A DNA stretch of 33,200 bases from Rubrobacter sp. (GCA_013812245.1 JACCTS010000380.1:1-33200), one strand, 5' to 3'. Shown: positions 18,480 through 27,169, counted from the stretch's first letter. Notes: generated from the sequence alone by a model not told the origin. Numbers and translations: made by a program.

Positions 18480-19088
18480 TTGAAGACGATCCTATACCGG
18501 CCCACGGGGCTCGAAGAATTGCTGCTAGTCTACGAGTCGAAGATGCGAGCCTGGCCGCCGCGCCTGCCCGAGCAGCCGATCTTCTACCCGGTCTTGAACT
18601 TTGGCTACGCGGAGCAGATAGCGCGGGACTGGAATACCAGGAGCCGGTCTTTCGCCGGATACGTCACGCGGTTCGAGATAGAAGGCGAGTACGCCGCAAA
18701 CTTCGAGCGGCGCGTCGTCGGCGGCCGGGAGCACGAGGAGCTGTGGGTACCGGCCGAACAACTCGACGAATTCAACCAGCATATCCTCGGGCGCATCGAG
18801 CGAGTCGGCGCGTACTTCGGGTCGCGCTTCGTGGGGTTCGTGCCCCGGCAAGGGCGTCTCGCGGGCCTTGATGCCGCCGCACAACTATCCAGGCTCGCCG
18901 ATCTCGCGCCCGATGACGGCGCCGCTTTGCGTGAAGAAGTGGGAGAAAATCACCGGGTCGTGTTTCTGAACTATCCGTTCTGGGAGACTGAGTGCGTCCT
19001 TTCGGAATGTGCTGCCGAACGGGTGCTTTCAAAGGTGCGCGCCGTATGGTCGGAGGCGTTCCCCGAGATATCGCTGCGGATCACGTGA
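18480..19088 (+). CDS. conserved hypothetical protein (resembles proteins annotated ADP-ribosylation/crystallin J1)
   Basis: LYRPTGLEELLLVYESKMRAWPPRLPEQPIFYPVLNFGYAEQIARDWN; family from recall only. Confidence 0.6.
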   Translation: MKTILYRPTGLEELLLVYESKMRAWPPRLPEQPIFYPVLNFGYAEQIARDWNTRSRSFAGYVTRFEIEGEYAANFERRVVGGREHEELWVPAEQLDEFNQHILGRIERVGAYFGSRFVGFVPRQGRLAGLDAAAQLSRLADLAPDDGAALREEVGENHRVVFLNYPFWETECVLSECAAERVLSKVRAVWSEAFPEISLRIT

Positions 19089-19171
19089 TCCGCTATCCCG
19101 GCATGGTGACCGGGAAACCGCAGAGCACTATACTACCGGCGCAGTGGTGACGACTCTTGAGGAGGACGGTT

Positions 19172-19939
19172 ATGGGGTTCCGCCGGTTGTTGTCGAGCAT
19201 CGGTATTGGGGCGGCGAGGGTGGAGACGCGGCTGGAGCATAGCGACCTGGCGCCGGGGGATGAGGTGCGCGGTGTGGTCGAGGTCCAGGGTGGCGACTCG
19301 GACACGGAGATAGACGGCATCCGCCTCGAGGTCCAGACCCACTACAAGCGCGAGTCGGGCGACGACACGGTCACCGAAACGGGCACCATCGAGCACTTCC
19401 AGGTGGCGGGACACACAGTCGTCGAGGCGAGGAACAAAGACGAATTACCCTTCTCTTTCGCGCTTCCTTACGATACCCCGCTCACCCTGGGCCGCTCCTC
19501 CGTGTGGGTTCGCACGGCCCTCGATGTGAAGATGGCGATGGACCCGTCGGATTCTGACGCCATCACCGTCAGGCCCACCGACACCCAGCAGAAGATCCTC
19601 GACGCCTTCAAGCGGCTGGGATTCATACTGCGCGAAGCGGATAACGAGGATTTGCCCCACCGCCTGCGGCGCAACCTGCCCTTCGCCCAGGAGTTCGAGT
19701 TCGTCGCCCGTGGCGGCGAGTTCCAGGGCCACTTCGACGAGATCGAGATGGTCATGTTCCCCTCGGCGGGCTCCGTGGACGTGGTGCTCCAGATCGACCG
19801 CCGCGCCCGCGGCCTGGGTTCTTTCCTCAGCGAGCAAATGGGCACGGACGAATCCTACGCGGGGCTCACGATCTCCGAGGGCCAGGGCCTCGACTCCGTG
19901 GCCCGCGCCATCGCCGACAACATCCGCCGGCACAGCTAG
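19172..19939 (+). CDS. Spo0M-like sporulation-control family protein
   Basis: Arrestin-like sequence GIGAARVETRLEHSDLAPGDEVRGVVEVQGGDSDTEIDGIRLEVQT; ATG 19172 preceded by GAGGAGG. Confidence 0.85.
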   Translation: MGFRRLLSSIGIGAARVETRLEHSDLAPGDEVRGVVEVQGGDSDTEIDGIRLEVQTHYKRESGDDTVTETGTIEHFQVAGHTVVEARNKDELPFSFALPYDTPLTLGRSSVWVRTALDVKMAMDPSDSDAITVRPTDTQQKILDAFKRLGFILREADNEDLPHRLRRNLPFAQEFEFVARGGEFQGHFDEIEMVMFPSAGSVDVVLQIDRRARGLGSFLSEQMGTDESYAGLTISEGQGLDSVARAIADNIRRHS

Positions 19940-20008
19940 GGCCGAGCTTCGCCAGAGATCGGGCACCGAATGGCATGGCGGGTCTCCTCACCGCTTATAA
20001 TGTAGACG

Positions 20009-20935
20009 GTGAAAACACAACTCAAACTCGATATACGGGGCCACGGCCCGATGAGCGGGGTTCTCACGCTCGGCAGCCTGGATCCGGCCCTCGCCGCCGC
20101 AACGCGGGTGAAGGGGGAGCCGGTCGTGCTCGACCTTCGATCCGTGAAGTTCGTGGAGCCTGCCGGCATCTGTGGACTCGCGGCGCTTCTGGAATTCCTG
20201 ATCCCACGCAGCGAAGAGGTGAGCGTGGCGCTCTCGGGGCGCGATGTACCCGCGTATCTCGAACGAATGAACTTCTTCCAGCTCTTCGGGGATCGGGTGA
20301 AGACGAACGTTGACGTCGCCTCCCTGGAGGAACGTCAACGACACAATCCAGGCACGTTGCAGGAACTGGTCAACTTCCACACCGAGGTGGAAATACCGGG
20401 TGTGGTGACGCGCATCTCGGAGATCCTGGAGAACAGGGGCTATCGTCTGCGGGAGCGCGTGGCGATCTGCTCGACCCTCTCGGAGATCTGCGCGAACGCC
20501 GCCGAGCACGGCGCGTCCGAGGACGGATTCGGGGCGTTTGCCGCCGTCCAGGCGTACAATCACATCGTCAGCGGAGCCAGGAGACGCGGGGAAGAGGTTC
20601 TCGTCGCCATCGCCGACGGCGGCGTCGGCATCCGCGAGACGCTCTCCCAAAACGAGAAGTACGCCGAGCACACCACCACGGATAACGACGCCCTCCGCTG
20701 CGCCATGATGATGGGCGTCTCCGGCACCGGCGAGCTCGGGCGCGGTGGTGGCCTCGCCCTGGTGGCCCAGATCTCCGGCCGCGCCGGAGGCTCCCTCTCC
20801 CTGCGCTCCGGCGCCGGCCGCGTCACCGCCTACCACGACCGTAAAAACAGCCGTACCGTACCGGAATTCCCGGGCACCTTCGTTCGCGTATCCCTGCCCC
20901 GCAAGCTGGAAACCCCACCGCAGGAAGGGCCCTAA
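20009..20935 (+). CDS. STAS-like plus HATPase (anti-sigma/histidine-kinase-like ATPase) protein
   Basis: N-terminal VVLDLRSVKFVEPAGICGLAALLEF (STAS-like); C-terminal LSEICANAAEHG (N-box), VAIADGGVGI (G1), GRGGGLALVAQ (G2). Confidence 0.75.
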   Translation: MKTQLKLDIRGHGPMSGVLTLGSLDPALAAATRVKGEPVVLDLRSVKFVEPAGICGLAALLEFLIPRSEEVSVALSGRDVPAYLERMNFFQLFGDRVKTNVDVASLEERQRHNPGTLQELVNFHTEVEIPGVVTRISEILENRGYRLRERVAICSTLSEICANAAEHGASEDGFGAFAAVQAYNHIVSGARRRGEEVLVAIADGGVGIRETLSQNEKYAEHTTTDNDALRCAMMMGVSGTGELGRGGGLALVAQISGRAGGSLSLRSGAGRVTAYHDRKNSRTVPEFPGTFVRVSLPRKLETPPQEGP

Positions 20936-20965
20936 AATAATGTCAGAATATCCCCCCACATGCGG

Positions 20966-20994
20966 TTGAATTTCACGTCACGGGCAGGTACAAT
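20966..20994 (+). promoter_or_regulatory. promoter TTGAAT-17-TACAAT for the STAS-wHTH gene
   Basis: -35 20966-20971, -10 20989-20994; start codon 8 nt after the -10. Confidence 0.6.
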
Positions 20995-21002
20995 CCTGGT
21001 AT

Positions 21003-21602
21003 ATGATTTCACTGAATACAGTGAGGATAGATTCCGTGGCTGAGGCGCCGGCTGTTTTCGAGGTCGCCGGGGGTGATTTCGGGGGCAAGCTGATGGTGAC
21101 GCGCGGGACGGGCCGCGCGGTGCGAGAGGCGCTCGCGGAGGCGTTGGAGGCGTTGCCGAAGGGTGGCGTGCTCTACGTGGACACGCGGGGCGTTGAGTTG
21201 ATGGACTACTCGTTCGCGGACGAGGCGCTCGGGGTGCTGGTTTCACGGGTGGCTGGCGGAGAATACGGGGAGCGATATCTCGTGCTGATCGAGGAGGATC
21301 GGGACCTGTTGGAGAACGTCGAGGCGTCTTTGCGGCAGCGCTCACTCGCCATAACTCGGGTGGACGAGGTGGGGGGAGAGCCATCCATAGTCGGGGATCT
21401 CCCATCCCACCTGGCGGACACGCTGCGCGCCATCATGGACGCGGGCTCCATCACCAACGCGGACCTGGCCAAGAAGCTTGACCTCAACCATACGGCCTGT
21501 AACAACCGGGCGACCAGGCTCTCGAAACTCGGCCTGATCCACCGCAAAATAGAGACCGCCGCACCCGGCGGCCGGCAGTATTCCTACGAGAGGATCGCCT
21601 GA
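21003..21602 (+). CDS. STAS-like (DUF4325-type) domain fused to a C-terminal winged helix-turn-helix
   Basis: VLYVDTRGVELMDYSFADEALGVL (STAS-like) and TLRAIMDAGSITNADLAKKLDLNHTACNNRATRLSKLGLIHRK (wHTH). Confidence 0.7.
   Translation: MISLNTVRIDSVAEAPAVFEVAGGDFGGKLMVTRGTGRAVREALAEALEALPKGGVLYVDTRGVELMDYSFADEALGVLVSRVAGGEYGERYLVLIEEDRDLLENVEASLRQRSLAITRVDEVGGEPSIVGDLPSHLADTLRAIMDAGSITNADLAKKLDLNHTACNNRATRLSKLGLIHRKIETAAPGGRQYSYERIA
21009..21030. promoter_or_regulatory. operator copy 1: TCACTgaatacAGTGA-g-GATAG
   Basis: Inverted repeat TCACTG-AATA-CAGTGA within the first codons of the STAS-wHTH gene. Confidence 0.6.
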
Positions 21603-21623
21603 TGCCTATTTTTATTTCTAGTC

Positions 21624-21645
21624 TCACTAACATCAGTGAAGATAG
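21624..21645. promoter_or_regulatory. operator copy 2: TCACTaacatcAGTGA-a-GATAG
   Basis: Same half-sites, same 6-nt spacer and same downstream GATAG as copy 1; 31 bp before ATG 21676. Confidence 0.6.
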
Positions 21646-21675
21646 CGGAAACATGGTGTCGAAGGAGGTTCAGTG

Positions 21676-22263
21676 ATGCGGGAAGAGTACATGATCGAGC
21701 GCCAGGGCAAGCGGTTCGTGCTTTACGCGGGCCTACTGGAAGAGGCGCATGAGAGGGGCTTGAGGAGCATCGAGACCGAGCTTCTTCAGGTTCCGGGCGT
21801 GGAGAACGGCGAGGTCGCCATCGCGCGGGCCATCGTGAGGACGGAGGACGGCAAGTTCAGCGGCATCGGGGACGCGAGCCCCGCCAACGTCAACCGCGCC
21901 ATCGCGCCGCACGTCATCCGCATGGCCGAGACGCGGGCGAAGGCCCGTGCCCTCAGGGACGCCATCAACGTCGGCGTCACGGCGTTCGAGGAGCTCGGCG
22001 ACGACGGCGGCGAGGCGGAGGTCGCGATTTCGCAGGGCCGGGACGTACGCCAGGACGAGCGGCGGGATGCGCCGACGAAGGAAGAGAGCCGGGGAGAGTT
22101 GCCGGCGACGCGCAAGCAGCTCAACTACCTGGAGTCCCTCGTCTCCGACGTGGTGGAGGACGGCATCGCCAAGTTCGAGGACATGGTGGGCAAGCCGATA
22201 AGCGAGCTCACCCGCGAGGAGGCGAGCGAGTGGATCGGGCGTCTCTCCGGGAGGGCCGCGTAG
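21676..22263 (+). CDS. uncharacterised protein, possibly mobile-element or recombination-associated
   Basis: RQGKRFVLYAGLLEEAHERGLRSIETELLQVPG...SGIGDASPANVNRAIAPHVIRMAETRAKARALRDAINVGVTAFEELG; C-terminal ATRKQLNYLESLV segment. AAGGAGG RBS. Confidence 0.6.
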   Translation: MREEYMIERQGKRFVLYAGLLEEAHERGLRSIETELLQVPGVENGEVAIARAIVRTEDGKFSGIGDASPANVNRAIAPHVIRMAETRAKARALRDAINVGVTAFEELGDDGGEAEVAISQGRDVRQDERRDAPTKEESRGELPATRKQLNYLESLVSDVVEDGIAKFEDMVGKPISELTREEASEWIGRLSGRAA

Positions 22264-22463
22264 TGCGACTCTGGATCGCCGCCCTGGGCGAGGAGTCGCT
22301 CTACGAGGTGGATCTCCCCGCCTGCTGCCAGCGGAGCGCCCACAGGGCGGAGGACTCCTTCGAGTGTCCGTCATGTGGGGCGATGTGGCAGGAGCCACAG
22401 CCCGTCTTCTCTGATGAGGACGCTTTCATGGACGGCTCCCAGGAGCGGAAGGGCGCGGCGTGA
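22263..22463 (+). CDS. small Cys-rich (zinc-ribbon-like) protein, 66 aa
   Basis: GTG overlaps the upstream stop (TAGTG); LPACCQRSAHRAEDSFECPSCGAMW. Confidence 0.6.
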   Translation: MRLWIAALGEESLYEVDLPACCQRSAHRAEDSFECPSCGAMWQEPQPVFSDEDAFMDGSQERKGAA

Positions 22464-22741
22464 AGAAGAGAAGAACTCTCCGGGCGGACACGACGCTCGC
22501 TCCGGCGGGCGAGGTGGAGCGGGAGATCTACGTTCAGGCGCTCCCGGCGTGTTGCCTGCGATCGTTCAAGGCGGCGGTCCTGGCGAACGTGGAGGAGCGG
22601 CGGCAACTGGCGCTCGACTGCTCGTGCGGGAGGAACTGGTGGATCACCTCCAGCCTCGACGAGCGGGTGCTCGAAAGGTTCGTCACGCATGGCGGCCCGC
22701 GTGTCGGAAGCAGCGCGGATCACGGGCCGTCGGCGGCGTAG
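22460..22741 (+). CDS. small Cys-rich protein, 93 aa
   Basis: GTGA overlap with the upstream stop; LPACCLRSFKAAVLANVEERRQLALDCSCGRNWW. Confidence 0.6.
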   Translation: MKKRRTLRADTTLAPAGEVEREIYVQALPACCLRSFKAAVLANVEERRQLALDCSCGRNWWITSSLDERVLERFVTHGGPRVGSSADHGPSAA

Positions 22742-22789
22742 ATGGCGACCGGCAGACAGATTCGAAAGACTGGAAAGGGAGGAAGCGGT

Positions 22790-23638
22790 ATGGAAGGCGC
22801 ACGAGACACACTCACGCAGTACCTGGGACGAGTCCGGGAAGGACGGCTGCTCGACGCGAACGAAGAGCGCATCCTCAGCCGGAGGTCCCAGCAGGGAGAC
22901 AGGGGAGCGCGCAGGCGTCTCATCGAGTGCAACCTGCGGCTCGTCATCTCCATAGCCAAGAAGTACCGGGGGCGTGGGGTGCCCTTCGAGGATCTCATCC
23001 AGGACGGTAATGCGGGCCTCATCCGGGCGGTCGAGAAGTTCGATCCAGAGATGGGTAACCGGTTCTCTACTTACGCGACGTGGTGGATCCGCCAGGCTGT
23101 CACCCGCGCCGTGGCGGATCACGCGCGCACCGTCCGCCTCCCAGCCCACGTCGTTGACTCCATGTTCAGGATGCGCTGGGCGGAGAACGCCCTGAGCATC
23201 GAACTGGGGCGCGAGCCAACCGAAGAAGAAACGGCCGGACGGTTAGGCACGAAGCTTGAAGAGGTGCGGCGGCTCCACGAAGTCAGCCAGCCGATATCCA
23301 GCATCAACTCCCGCATGGGCGGGTCCGACGAGGACGGCTCCGAGATGGGAGACCTGCTGCCGGACGAGAGATCCAGGGAAGACTACGTCCGGGTCGAGGT
23401 CGGGCAGTGGGAGGGGACACTGGTCGAGGCGGTCAGGTCGCTCCCCGAGCGCGAGGCGAAGGTCATCCAGATGCGCCACGGGCTCGACGGCGGCTCGACC
23501 CGCACCCTGCGCGAGGTCTCCGAGGAACTCGGCATCTCCCAGGAGCGGGCACGTCAGGTCGAGATAAAGGCCCTCAGGACCATCCGCACCGGACGCTACG
23601 CCAGCACCCTGCGGCGCGCCCTCTCCGAAGCCGTCTAG
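22790..23638 (+). CDS. sigma-70 family RNA polymerase sigma factor (RpoD-like, short)
   Basis: [60 protein letters not shown]; region 4 [31 protein letters not shown] 22790 preceded by GGGAGGAAG; track start 22742 lacks this. Confidence 0.9.
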   Translation: MEGARDTLTQYLGRVREGRLLDANEERILSRRSQQGDRGARRRLIECNLRLVISIAKKYRGRGVPFEDLIQDGNAGLIRAVEKFDPEMGNRFSTYATWWIRQAVTRAVADHARTVRLPAHVVDSMFRMRWAENALSIELGREPTEEETAGRLGTKLEEVRRLHEVSQPISSINSRMGGSDEDGSEMGDLLPDERSREDYVRVEVGQWEGTLVEAVRSLPEREAKVIQMRHGLDGGSTRTLREVSEELGISQERARQVEIKALRTIRTGRYASTLRRALSEAV

Positions 23639-23672
23639 CCCGCTCGGAAGTTCGGCTTTCTAGAGTAAATTC

Positions 23673-23708
23673 GCGGATCGAGGCTCTTGTCAGTGGACCT
23701 CGATCCGC
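23673..23708. other. perfect 11-bp hairpin GCGGATCGAGG/CCTCGATCCGC after the sigma factor gene
   Basis: Arms 23673-23683 and 23698-23708, 14-nt loop, no T-run; second hairpin GTTCGG/CCGAAC at 23738-23757. Confidence 0.65.
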
Positions 23709-23825
23709 TTCGTTGTGCTACCTGGTTCGAGAAGCTGGTTCGGACGACCTTCCGAACGGACAATGGGGAGATATTCCATCGTCGATGAGCTAACCTGTCG
23801 CCAGACCGGATGAGGAGGAAGCCCT

Positions 23826-24761
23826 TTGGAGACGACCCAGCGCAACACTGAGCATATTTCGGATCTCTTCGAGAAAATGGGTGGAGCCGTGACGGACGGT
23901 TTTCCCGCTATTCACTCCCCCGTCAGCCATACGGAGGCCGGAACACCGTATCTGCGGGCGCCCGGCGTAGTCATGCTGGCCCGGCCCCAGACCAACGTCG
24001 CAGGGCTCGCCGGGTTCCTGGAGGGCTTTGATCCGGACCTGAACTTCCCTGAGTACGTCAACGATCCCACACCACTTCCTGACTCATCTCAGCTCTGCAA
24101 GACGGCGGGACAGCTCTGCTACGCGAGCTTCGGACCGAGACGCACGACCAACGAGAACGCCGCTGCCTACATCGGGCGGTTGACCTCAGCGGGGCACGGC
24201 TCGGTTCTGGAGCACGCGAACTTCAGCTTCCTGCTCTACGGCATCAGCCGCAGCGTGACCCACGAACTGGTGCGCCACAGAGCCGGGGTTGGTTTTTCAC
24301 AGATTTCACAGCGCTATGTTTCTGGGAGTGTGCTGCGCTTCGTGGAACGACCGGAGTACACGGAAGACGCGGAGCTTCATCGGCTGTTCGAGGAGCGGGC
24401 CGACCGGGCCGCCGCGGAGTACGAGGAGATGGCCGGGCGTCTGCTGGAGTACCAGGAGGGCGGGAACACCATGCTCTCCGCGGATTACAAGACAGACGCG
24501 CGCAAGAAGGTGCAACAGACCGCGCGTTCGCTGCTTCCGAACGAGACGGAAGCGCCGATGGTGTTCACGGGGAACGTCCGGGCGCTGCGGCACATCGTTG
24601 AGATGCGGGCCGACGCGCACGCGGAAAGTGAGATCCGGAACCTCGCCGTCCGTCTCTTCCTGTGCCTCCGGGAGGCCGACCACATCCTCTTCGGGGACTA
24701 CGTGCTCGATACGCTCCCGGACGGTACCCACACCGTCGCGACCGAGCATCGTAAAGCCTAG
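23826..24761 (+). CDS. thyX: FAD-dependent thymidylate synthase
   Basis: ThyX signature RHRAGVGFSQISQRYV; HGSVLEHANFSFLLYGISRSVTHELVRHR. Confidence 0.93.
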   Translation: METTQRNTEHISDLFEKMGGAVTDGFPAIHSPVSHTEAGTPYLRAPGVVMLARPQTNVAGLAGFLEGFDPDLNFPEYVNDPTPLPDSSQLCKTAGQLCYASFGPRRTTNENAAAYIGRLTSAGHGSVLEHANFSFLLYGISRSVTHELVRHRAGVGFSQISQRYVSGSVLRFVERPEYTEDAELHRLFEERADRAAAEYEEMAGRLLEYQEGGNTMLSADYKTDARKKVQQTARSLLPNETEAPMVFTGNVRALRHIVEMRADAHAESEIRNLAVRLFLCLREADHILFGDYVLDTLPDGTHTVATEHRKA

Positions 24762-24825
24762 ATAGAGGTGCGGTCTCGTCAGATAGTATTAGCAACGGTG
24801 TGCTGTCGGTAATGAGGGAAGACGG

Positions 24826-25128
24826 ATGGCGGACGGTGACGAGGAACTGGCCGCTGAAGGCAGAGAGACAAAGGAGCAAACAGGCGTCGAGGATGTCCAC
24901 GAGGCGTTGCGGTCAGAAGAGGTGACCATCGTGGACGTGCGGGAGCAGGAGGAATGGGAGGTGGACCACATCCCGGGCGCGAAGCTCATCCCGCTAGGCT
25001 CGCTGGGGAGCAGGGCTGCCGGGGAGTTGCCGGACCGCGACGCGCGTATTGTGGTCCAGTGCGCCGCCGGTGGCCGGGGCGCGCAGACGGCGAGAACGCT
25101 CCGGGAGATGGGTTACGAGGTCGAGTAG
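24826..25128 (+). CDS. rhodanese-like domain protein, short at the C-terminus
   Basis: VTIVDVREQEEWEVDHIPGAKLIPLGSL; VVQCAAGGRGAQTARTLREMGYEVE-stop. Confidence 0.85.
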   Translation: MADGDEELAAEGRETKEQTGVEDVHEALRSEEVTIVDVREQEEWEVDHIPGAKLIPLGSLGSRAAGELPDRDARIVVQCAAGGRGAQTARTLREMGYEVE

Positions 25129-26272
25129 CCACCGGACGCTCCTGGCGGTGGAGCTGGGGGCGTTCGCCTTTTTCGGATTCTTCTGGGGCAACTTTGCGGT
25201 CCTGTTGGCCGACCTGAGCCGCGCGTTGGACCTCTCTCCCGGCCCCCTCGGGTTCGCGCTCTTCGTCGGGGCGGCGGCTTCGATCCTGGCGATGGCGGTT
25301 CTCGGGCGGACCTCCGACCGCATCGGGCGGCGGACGTACCTCGTGATCTGGGCCTGCGTCTTCGGATTTGGTATCTGCGGCCTGGCCTTCGCCGGCGGCT
25401 ACGCCTTCTTCCTGGTTGTCCTGGTGATCCTGTACGCAGCGGGCGGTCTCTACGACGTGGGCATGAACGCCGTGGCCGTGGACCTGGAGAGGGCCGCGGG
25501 CCGTCGCTTCATGTCGTACCTGCACGCCGGTTTCTCCGGCGGGGGCGCGGTCGGCGCCCTCTCCGCCGGAGCCCTCCTGCAGGCCGGGGTGAACTACCGC
25601 TACGTGTATCTCGGGGTACTGATACCGTTGGTCGCCGTGGTCGCCGCTTTCCTGACGGCCCGGTTTCCCCAATCGGAGCAACCGGTGGATGGAGAGAAGA
25701 CCGGGACGCTGGCGTTGTACCGGAACGTGTCCCTCATGCTGGTCGCCGTGATCGCCACGTTGGGACTTCTGGCGGAGGGAGAGATGGAGCACTGGTCCGG
25801 CGTATACCTGCGGCAGACGCTGGAGTTGCCCGCGTTGCTCGGTGGATCTGGCGTGGCAGTGTTCTACGGCGCGATGGCTGTTGGGCGTCTGGCCGCCGCC
25901 GGAACCATAGTCCGCTTTGGGGACCGCCGAACCCTCATCGGCGCGGGCCTGCTGACGGCGACCGGGATGGCGCTTGCGCTCGTCACCCGGGAACCACTGC
26001 TCGTGGTGGCCGGGTTCCTGGTGGTCGGGCTGGCGCTCTCGGCGGTGGTGCCCATAGCCTTCTCGCTCGCAGGGGGTCTCGCGCCAGGGCGGGCGGGGAC
26101 CGCCATCTCGGCCGTCACCACGCTGGCGTACGGCGGGTTCTTGCTGGGGCCAGTGATCGTGGGCGGCCTAGCGGAAGTCCTCGGCCTGCGCGTTGCCCTG
26201 GCGACCATAGCGGTGGCGGGGATACTGGTCTTTGTTCTCTCGTTGCGCGTGAAGTCTTCGCGGTCCGGTTAG
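25049..26272 (+). CDS. MFS transporter (start uncertain)
   Basis: LGRTSDRIGRRTYLVIWACVFG; about 12 hydrophobic segments. Track ORF overlaps the rhodanese by 80 nt in another frame; no clear RBS. Confidence 0.8.
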   Translation: MWSSAPPVAGARRRRERSGRWVTRSSSHRTLLAVELGAFAFFGFFWGNFAVLLADLSRALDLSPGPLGFALFVGAAASILAMAVLGRTSDRIGRRTYLVIWACVFGFGICGLAFAGGYAFFLVVLVILYAAGGLYDVGMNAVAVDLERAAGRRFMSYLHAGFSGGGAVGALSAGALLQAGVNYRYVYLGVLIPLVAVVAAFLTARFPQSEQPVDGEKTGTLALYRNVSLMLVAVIATLGLLAEGEMEHWSGVYLRQTLELPALLGGSGVAVFYGAMAVGRLAAAGTIVRFGDRRTLIGAGLLTATGMALALVTREPLLVVAGFLVVGLALSAVVPIAFSLAGGLAPGRAGTAISAVTTLAYGGFLLGPVIVGGLAEVLGLRVALATIAVAGILVFVLSLRVKSSRSG

Positions 26273-27169
26273 CTACCTCTCGCAGGCCACACCGTCATCG
26301 TCACCATCCAGGTAGTTCGGGTCCGAGGGATCCTGCTCTAGGACTTTCTGGGCTTCTTTCTGGGTTGCGAAATCCGCGCAGTCGAGGTCAATGTCTCCAT
26401 TCGACTTCGCCTCCCCTGAGCCCGAAGAAGGTTGTTTCTTTACCCCGGATCGAGAGCAGCTACCGCCTATCCCGTTGCCCCTGTCTGTTTGCTGGCAGAG
26501 CTCTTCCTCGGAGAGTCCCCACAGACCCCTTTCGTCCCCTCTGACGTCCCTCTGTGCCTCCCTGAAACGGTCAACGTGCCTGACGTTCGGCGGGAAAGTT
26601 GCCACTTGCGCGTATCCCTCTTCGACGAGAACTTCGTTGAACATCCGGCCATCCGGCAGGTGGACGTAGGCCAGGAGCCTTCCGTAAGGGTCTCTCTTCT
26701 GCACGTCCAGTTCGAGGACAACGTCCTTGCCTTCCAGGTGTCTCTTCGCAAACTCCGAAGCCTCCGCCCCGTACGGCTGCGTCCCGAAGTGGGTTTCGGG
26801 CGTGTCGACCCCGATCAGACGCACCCTTGCGAAGCCTTCTACGGAAGGCGAGATGTCCACGGTGTCTCCGTCCACCACGCGGGTTACGGTAGTGTCGTAA
26901 GGTGCCGCTTCGTCCGCGTTCCGGGAAGCCTGCCCCACCGAAGCCTCGGAAGCGGCATCGGGAGAAGAGGCGTTGTCCAAGGACTGTGAGATCCCACCCA
27001 AAGTCAGCGTGAGCGCCAGAGAGACGGCGGCGGCTACTCCAAAGGTTCTTATCGGCTTGTGCCTGGAGCTTCGCAAGAGGAGCCCGCAGACGCTCGCCGC
27101 GAATGCCAGCAGCGAGATCAGGGCAAGTATACCGACGAAGATCGAAATACCCTGGACCACGACGTTCAA
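26273..27169 (-). CDS. staphylococcal nuclease (thermonuclease)-like protein with C-terminal excalibur domain
   Basis: TRVVDGDTVDI; VRLIGVDTPET; DPYGRLLAYVHLPDG; C-terminal DLDCADFATQKEAQKVLEQDPSDPNYLDGDDDGVACER; N-terminal TM segments. Confidence 0.92.
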   Translation of the reverse strand: MNVVVQGISIFVGILALISLLAFAASVCGLLLRSSRHKPIRTFGVAAAVSLALTLTLGGISQSLDNASSPDAASEASVGQASRNADEAAPYDTTVTRVVDGDTVDISPSVEGFARVRLIGVDTPETHFGTQPYGAEASEFAKRHLEGKDVVLELDVQKRDPYGRLLAYVHLPDGRMFNEVLVEEGYAQVATFPPNVRHVDRFREAQRDVRGDERGLWGLSEEELCQQTDRGNGIGGSCSRSGVKKQPSSGSGEAKSNGDIDLDCADFATQKEAQKVLEQDPSDPNYLDGDDDGVACER

